Shown: in pieces, positions 5,649 through 9,455 of the stretch
Position numbering within the stretch: position 1 is the first letter of the stretch
Layout: every line of letters starts with the position of its first letter
DNA from: Dehalococcoidia bacterium
Lineage (GTDB): Bacteria; Chloroflexota; Dehalococcoidia; Dehalococcoidales; JAUXAE01
Assembly: GCA_030665535.1 (NCBI GenBank)
Contig: DAOUZU010000033.1
Location: forward strand, 1 to 9,455
Reading direction: 5' to 3'
DNA: 9,455 bases
Position numbers and translations under genes: made by a program
Notes under the pieces: generated by a model
What the model was told of the DNA's origin: nothing
Databases searched by the model: none
Seen by the model: only the letters and a program-made list of their open reading frames with translations

Positions 5649-6644
5649 TTGCTTTATATACTCCTGGGACCGGATGATTTCTCCATAGGCGAATGGCTCA
5701 GTCGGGCCAGAAAGGGTCTGGGTGATGAGTCTGTCCTTGAGGCCAATACCACCATATTTGACGGCCAGCAGGTGACCCCGGAGCAGCTTGGCGCCGCCGC
5801 CGGGGCGATGCCCTTTCTGGCCGAAAAGCGGCTGATTATAGTTAACGGACTGCTGGAGCGCTTTGAGCCGAAGGGCAGACCTGGTGCCGGCAAAGGCAAA
5901 GCGGCTGTAAAAGAGAACGGTTATGCCGCCTTCAGCCAATGCCTGGAGAATCTTCCTCCAAGCTCCATAGTAGTCCTGGCGGACGCCGCCGGCGCCGCCG
6001 GCAATAAGCTGTACCGGGAGCTGGCCCCCCGGGCCGAGGTTAAGTCATTCCCCAAGTTAAGGCGGGACAGCCTCAACCGCTGGATTGAGAAGCGGGTAAA
6101 AGGGGAGGGGGGCCGGATAACCACCGGGGCGGTAAAGCTACTGGCCCAGCTGGTGGGCGGCAACCTGTGGATTATGGCCGGCGAGGTGAGCAAGCTGTCC
6201 CTTTACGCCTCCGGGGATACCATTGATGAGGAGATGGTTAAGCGGGTCGTCGGCTACAGCCAGCAGGCCACGGTTTTCGCTATGGTGGATGCCATCCTGG
6301 AATTCAAGGTCAAGGCGGCCCAGAAGGCCCTAGGGCAGCTTTTACAGGCCGGCGGTACCCCCAGCTACCTGCTGTATATGCTGACGCGGCAGGTCCGCCT
6401 GATACTGCGGGCCAAGGTGTTTTCTCGGCGGGGCCTGCCGGAGCGGGAGATTCAGGAGAAGCTGGGCTTGACCCATGACTTTGTCTGGCGCAAAACGCTC
6501 AACCAGGCGGCCGGCTACTCTATAGCGCGGCTCAAAGAAATCTACACCAGGCTCCTGGAGACCGACCTTGCCATCAAGACGGGTAGATACAACGGTGAGC
6601 TGGCCGTCAACATACTTGTCGCCGAGCTAAGCCGGCGGGCGTAG
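5649..6644 (+). CDS. holA: DNA polymerase III delta subunit (clamp loader)
   Basis: The delta subunit opens the beta sliding clamp within the clamp-loader complex during replication. The 331-residue length fits the family. Visible family features are the N-terminal LLGPDDF (5-11), MPFLAEKRLIIV (54-65), the GGNLWIMAGEVSKLSLY helix (170-186), and the C-terminal LLETDLAIKTG helix (302-312). Start is a TTG, with AAGGGGG (5635-5641) 7 bases upstream; the alternative starts lack an SD. A Gly/Lys-rich stretch at about 75-90 (PKGRPGAGKGKAAVK) looks like a flexible insertion between N-terminal strands. The gene appears monocistronic, divergent from the HEAT-like gene. The next gene, otsA, has its own promoter. 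Identity is confident, though delta sequences are always weakly conserved. Confidence 0.9.
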   Translation: MLYILLGPDDFSIGEWLSRARKGLGDESVLEANTTIFDGQQVTPEQLGAAAGAMPFLAEKRLIIVNGLLERFEPKGRPGAGKGKAAVKENGYAAFSQCLENLPPSSIVVLADAAGAAGNKLYRELAPRAEVKSFPKLRRDSLNRWIEKRVKGEGGRITTGAVKLLAQLVGGNLWIMAGEVSKLSLYASGDTIDEEMVKRVVGYSQQATVFAMVDAILEFKVKAAQKALGQLLQAGGTPSYLLYMLTRQVRLILRAKVFSRRGLPEREIQEKLGLTHDFVWRKTLNQAAGYSIARLKEIYTRLLETDLAIKTGRYNGELAVNILVAELSRRA

Positions 6645-6678
6645 TTTTCTATCTGCCTGACCGGGGAATTTCCAGGGT

Positions 6679-6707
6679 TTGACAGGCCGCTGCGGCGGTG
6701 CTAGGGT
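6679..6707 (+). promoter_or_regulatory. Promoter of otsA
   Basis: A perfect TTGACA (6679-6684) is followed after 17 bases by TAGGGT (6702-6707, 3/6 match). Predicted start is near 6714. This places the possible GTG start at 6698 before transcription begins and favours the ATG at 6731, with GAGG 8 bases upstream. Confidence 0.55.
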
Positions 6708-6730
6708 CAGGCTGTAATGAGGGTGGAGAG

Positions 6731-8239
6731 ATGAAAGCGAGCAGCCGTTCCAACAGCCGCCTTGAGGAGCTTTGCCTCAGCAAACTGGCAGACCGGCGGC
6801 TGATTCTGGCCTCCAACCGCGGGCCGGTGGAGTACTTCCTGGATGAAAAGGGCGAGCTCCGCCCCCGCCGCGGCAGCGGCGGCGTGGTTACCGCCCTGGA
6901 GGGCTTAAGCCAGTATGTCCGGCTTAACTGGATAGCCAGCGCTATGCGGGAAGGAGACAGGAAGGCGGTTGAATTGGCCCAAGGGGGCAGCTTCAGCGGG
7001 CCGGATAATGAGAACCTGCGGCTGCGTTTCGTGGTCAACCCCCGGAGCACCTACCACAAGTATTACAGTGTCTTCTCCAACCCGCTCCTGTGGTTCCTGC
7101 AGCACTACATGTGGAACCTGTCACGGACGCCCAACATAGACCACATTATCTACGATGCCTGGCAGGACGGCTACGTTCCGGTAAACCAGGCCTTCGCCCA
7201 GGCCGTTATTGACGAAGCGGCCGCCAGCGAATTGCCGCCTGTGGTGATAATTAACGACTATCACCTCTACCTGGTCAGCGACTATATAAAACGCCAGCTA
7301 CCCCAGCTGCCCATCCAGCACTTCATCCACATCCCCTGGCCGTCACCGCGCTACTGGCAGGTGCTGCCTCGCTTTATGCACCAGGCCATTATCGGAAGTT
7401 TGTGCCGCGCCGATATCGTCGGCTTGCAGACCCTGGGAGACGTCCACAGCTTTCTCTTCTGCTGCCAGGAGCTTCTGGAAGGAGCCACTGCGGACTACAG
7501 CCAGAACACGGTCACCGTTAAAGACCATATAACGCGGGTCAAGTCCTATCCGGTTTCGGTGGATGTGGCCGGTATCAGGGAGACGACCGCCACCGCCCGG
7601 TTCAAGGAATACGAGGATAAGCTCAAGCCGCTCTGCGGCCAGCAGACAATCGTCCGCGTGGACCGAGCCGAGCCTTCCAAGAACATCATCCGCGGCTTCA
7701 GGGCCTTTGACATGCTACTGGAGCGCTACCCGCAGTTCCGGGGCCGGCTTAAGTTCATCGCCTTCCTCGTCCCCAGCCGCACCCACTTAAAGCCCTACCA
7801 GCGCTACAACCAGGACACCTTTCAGCTTGTCGAGGAGATAAATGCCAGGCACGGCACCGCCGATTGGAAGCCCATTGAGGTCTTCTTTGAGAACGACTAC
7901 ATCCAGGCCCTGGCGGGTATGCGCCTCTACGATGTGCTGCTGGTGAACGCCGTTATTGACGGTATGAACCTCATCGCCAAGGAGGGGCCGACGGTCAACG
8001 AACGTGACGGCGTGCTGGTGCTTTCGGAGACGGTAGGAGCCCATGAGCAGTTGGGGGAGTATGCGCTAACGGTGGCCCCCGCCGACCTGGAGGGCACGGT
8101 TCAATCCCTTTATACGGCGCTGACAATGCCGGCGGCGGAGAAGAAGCGGCGTGCCCGGGCCCTGAAAAAATCTATTGCGAAAGAGGACTTGAGCAACTGG
8201 CTCTACTGCTTGCTTGATGATGCCAGCCGCCTTACTTAG
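6731..8239 (+). CDS. otsA: GT20 trehalose-6-phosphate synthase-like glycosyltransferase
   Basis: OtsA moves glucose from a nucleotide sugar to glucose-6-phosphate, making trehalose-6-phosphate. I use the ATG at 6731 (502 residues) on SD and promoter grounds. The GT20 two-lobed GT-B pattern is clear: SNR (28-30), the Gly-rich SGG loop (49-51), DYHL (176-179), FIHIPWPSP (198-206), the donor-site RVDRAEPSKN (309-318, keeping Arg312 and Lys317), VPSR (347-350), and IDGMNLIAKE (409-418) with Asp410 and Glu418. Deviations: INDYHL replaces VHDYHL, and DRAEPSKN replaces the usual ERLDYSKG. The second pattern is also seen in other GT20 branches, including glucosylglycerol-phosphate and pseudo-glycosyl enzymes, so the acceptor is not certain. 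The convergent otsB and nearby glucokinase favour trehalose. Confidence 0.83.
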   Translation: MKASSRSNSRLEELCLSKLADRRLILASNRGPVEYFLDEKGELRPRRGSGGVVTALEGLSQYVRLNWIASAMREGDRKAVELAQGGSFSGPDNENLRLRFVVNPRSTYHKYYSVFSNPLLWFLQHYMWNLSRTPNIDHIIYDAWQDGYVPVNQAFAQAVIDEAAASELPPVVIINDYHLYLVSDYIKRQLPQLPIQHFIHIPWPSPRYWQVLPRFMHQAIIGSLCRADIVGLQTLGDVHSFLFCCQELLEGATADYSQNTVTVKDHITRVKSYPVSVDVAGIRETTATARFKEYEDKLKPLCGQQTIVRVDRAEPSKNIIRGFRAFDMLLERYPQFRGRLKFIAFLVPSRTHLKPYQRYNQDTFQLVEEINARHGTADWKPIEVFFENDYIQALAGMRLYDVLLVNAVIDGMNLIAKEGPTVNERDGVLVLSETVGAHEQLGEYALTVAPADLEGTVQSLYTALTMPAAEKKRRARALKKSIAKEDLSNWLYCLLDDASRLT

Positions 8240-9035
8240 ACACCTGGCGCCACAGCCACTCCAGGAAGCGGGCCACTTCATCGGTGCCGTCCAGGGTGAA
8301 ATCGGCCTCCTCGACCACTGCCGGCGGCGCCTCCCGGCTTAACACGGCCAGGGCAAAACCCAGGAAGTCCCGCCGCCGGTTGGCTTCGTGTATGGCCTTG
8401 AAGGCGTCGATATCCGTGGTTTCATCACCGATGTAGACGCCGCCGCTCAGGTTATACCTTGCAATCAAGTCCCGCACGGCAGTGCCTTTATCTATGGCCA
8501 GGGGTGGCAGCAGGTTAACCGCCCGGCGGCCCGGTATGATGCGCAGCCGGCCGGCCTGTGCCGAAGCGTTGATGGCGGCCATAACCCTTTTGCCGGTGGC
8601 GTCGGGGTCGGGGCTAAGGCGGTAGTGGATAGAGGCGGAAACCCCCTTGTTCTCTATGATAATGCCCGCTTCTTGTAGCTCTCGGCCCAGCTCGTCGGTC
8701 ACCTCTTGAATGATAGCCGGATAACCCTCGGCGCCCCTGGCCAGTTCGGCCCGCCCGCCCGCCCAGTGCTCCAGGCCATGATTGCCGACGTAGACCACCC
8801 CGTCGATGCCGACCAGCCGCCGCACATCGGCCACCGCCCGTCCGGAAACGGCGGCCGCCAGGGCCAGCCGTGGGGTAAGCCGGGCCAGGTAGCGGCGGTT
8901 CGCCGGGGATACGGCGGCCTGAGCCGGTGTCGGCGCGGTGGGGCTGATGGTGCCGTCCACATCCGTCATCAGCCCGAAACGGGGCCGCTCCAGCGCCCTT
9001 TTGATTGTTTCCAGGTCGTTGAATACAGAAGCCAT
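8232..9035 (-). CDS. otsB: Trehalose-6-phosphate phosphatase (HAD family)
   Basis: OtsB removes phosphate from trehalose-6-phosphate to release trehalose. The 267-residue protein carries all HAD motifs: DVDGT (25-29; nucleophile Asp25, acid/base Asp27), SGR (64-66), Lys183, and GDETTD (203-208) for Mg binding. The cap region NHGLEHW (85-91) is typical of T6P phosphatases. The ATG at 9035 is the first possible start, since an in-frame TAG lies 4 to 6 bases upstream. There is no SD; a promoter places the transcript start at or next to the ATG. Its last 8 bases overlap the end of otsA on the opposite strand, so otsA and otsB are convergent rather than in the usual operon. Identity is firm. Confidence 0.92.
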   Translation of the reverse strand: MASVFNDLETIKRALERPRFGLMTDVDGTISPTAPTPAQAAVSPANRRYLARLTPRLALAAAVSGRAVADVRRLVGIDGVVYVGNHGLEHWAGGRAELARGAEGYPAIIQEVTDELGRELQEAGIIIENKGVSASIHYRLSPDPDATGKRVMAAINASAQAGRLRIIPGRRAVNLLPPLAIDKGTAVRDLIARYNLSGGVYIGDETTDIDAFKAIHEANRRRDFLGFALAVLSREAPPAVVEEADFTLDGTDEVARFLEWLWRQVSK

Positions 9036-9041
9036 TGGCTA

Positions 9042-9070
9042 AATCTAGCAATAAGCCTGTCTTGCGTCAA
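9042..9070 (-). promoter_or_regulatory. otsB promoter, predicted leaderless transcript
   Basis: On the minus strand, TTGACG (9070-9065, 5/6) and TAGATT (9047-9042, 4/6) are 17 bases apart. Only 6 bases separate the -10 from the ATG, so transcription should begin at the A of the start codon or one base before it. The -35 overlaps the divergent promoter. Confidence 0.65.
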
Positions 9071-9090
9071 CCCGGCCCCAGGGTTATAAT
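9062..9090 (+). promoter_or_regulatory. ROK kinase promoter, predicted near-leaderless transcript
   Basis: TTGCGT (9062-9067, 3/6) and a perfect TATAAT (9085-9090) are 17 bases apart. Nine bases separate the -10 from the ATG at 9100, so the leader would be about 2-4 bases with no SD. The -35 shares 9065-9067 with the otsB -35. Confidence 0.65.
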
Positions 9091-9099
9091 CGGCCAACA

Positions 9100-9455
9100 A
9101 TGGAACAGGCGGGAAAAGACGAGCGGCCGGTAGTGGCCCTGGACATCGGCGGCACCAAGATACTGGCCGCCCTGGTTTCGGCCGGGTACGAGGTGCTGGA
9201 CAGTGAGCTTGCGCCTACGCCGGCCGGTAACGGGTCGCAGGAGATAAACGGGAGCCTTTTTATGGCCGTTGACCGACTGCTGCAGAAGTCCCGGCGGGAG
9301 GCTTCGGATATAGCCGCTATCGGCCTGGCCGCCGCCGGTATAATAGATTCAGCCAGGGGGCTGATAACCGTCTCTCCCAATCTGCCCGGCTGGGAAGACG
9401 TTCCCCTGCGGGACCTGGTGTCCGCAAGGTACGGCGTCTATACGGCACTGGTCAA
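9100..9455 (+). CDS. ROK-family glucokinase, N-terminal part
   Basis: I translated this open frame by hand; the window ends after 118 codons of an expected 300 or so. ROK (repressor, ORF, kinase) glucokinases phosphorylate glucose with ATP. Seen: the phosphate-binding DIGGTK (15-20), IGLAAAG (74-80, ROK pattern IGxGxPG), and SPNLPGW (92-98), which in this family faces the sugar. The N-terminal extension is too short for a DNA-binding helix-turn-helix, so this is a kinase and not a ROK repressor. No SD precedes the ATG at 9100. The catalytic Asp and zinc-binding Cys motif lie beyond the window. The product, glucose-6-phosphate, is the acceptor for OtsA, which fits the neighbouring genes. Substrate could also be another hexose. 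Confidence 0.88.
   Translation, partial: MEQAGKDERPVVALDIGGTKILAALVSAGYEVLDSELAPTPAGNGSQEINGSLFMAVDRLLQKSRREASDIAAIGLAAAGIIDSARGLITVSPNLPGWEDVPLRDLVSARYGVYTALV

Noticed and set aside
6666..6674. GGAATTTCC palindrome between holA and otsA
   Set aside because: Short, not placed on a promoter element, and without a second copy nearby; likely chance.
6698..6730. GTG start for otsA at 6698
   Set aside because: It lies inside the promoter, before the predicted transcript start; the ATG at 6731 has a good SD.
8614..9051. Second minus-strand open frame within otsB (145 codons)
   Set aside because: Overlaps otsB in another frame, is Gly/Arg-rich and lacks motifs; otsB motifs are complete.

Overview
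The window reads as chromosomal housekeeping DNA from a moderately GC-rich bacterium. The best guess is Chloroflexota, perhaps Dehalococcoidia. This rests on a RemA (DUF370)-gmk pair, a SudAB/NfnAB-type flavoprotein pair, a guanylate kinase P-loop ending GKD rather than GKS, and a Chloroflexi-like GT20 enzyme. The assignment is inference from gene content, not a database result. No mobile elements, CRISPR arrays, tRNAs or rRNAs were seen.

Layout. (1) Positions 1-979, minus strand: a likely operon of an unrecognised 42-residue ORF, remA and gmk (gmk cut by the window edge). A TTGTTA-17-TAAAAT promoter precedes it. (2) Positions 1205-3469, plus strand: the two subunits of an NfnAB/SudAB ferredoxin-NAD(P)H oxidoreductase, behind a structured leader that could hide or expose the ribosome binding site. 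(3) Positions 3473-5508, minus strand: a 74-residue HEAT-like protein, a divergent YchF-type P-loop NTPase, then an NTF2-like protein with an acidic tail and its own near-consensus promoter. (4) Positions 5649-6644, plus strand: DNA polymerase III delta subunit (holA), divergent from group 3. (5) Positions 6731-9455: a sugar module with a GT20 trehalose-6-phosphate synthase (plus), a tail-to-tail overlapping trehalose-6-phosphate phosphatase (minus), and a divergent ROK-family glucokinase (plus, cut by the window edge).

How the genes work together. The last three genes form a plausible pathway: glucose to glucose-6-phosphate (ROK kinase), then trehalose-6-phosphate (OtsA), then trehalose (OtsB). 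The NfnAB pair would link reduced ferredoxin and NADH to NADPH supply. RemA, Gmk, YchF and HolA are regulatory or core functions.

The most unusual signals are regulatory. Six promoter-like sites have exactly 17-bp spacers, measured by counting bases. The otsB and ROK-kinase promoters are back to back with overlapping -35 hexamers. Both place the predicted transcription start within a few bases of the ATG, with no Shine-Dalgarno (SD) sequence, so both mRNAs look leaderless. Intergenic stretches over 300 bases: only 861-1204, which holds the small ORF, two divergent promoters, a near-palindrome and the nfnA leader.
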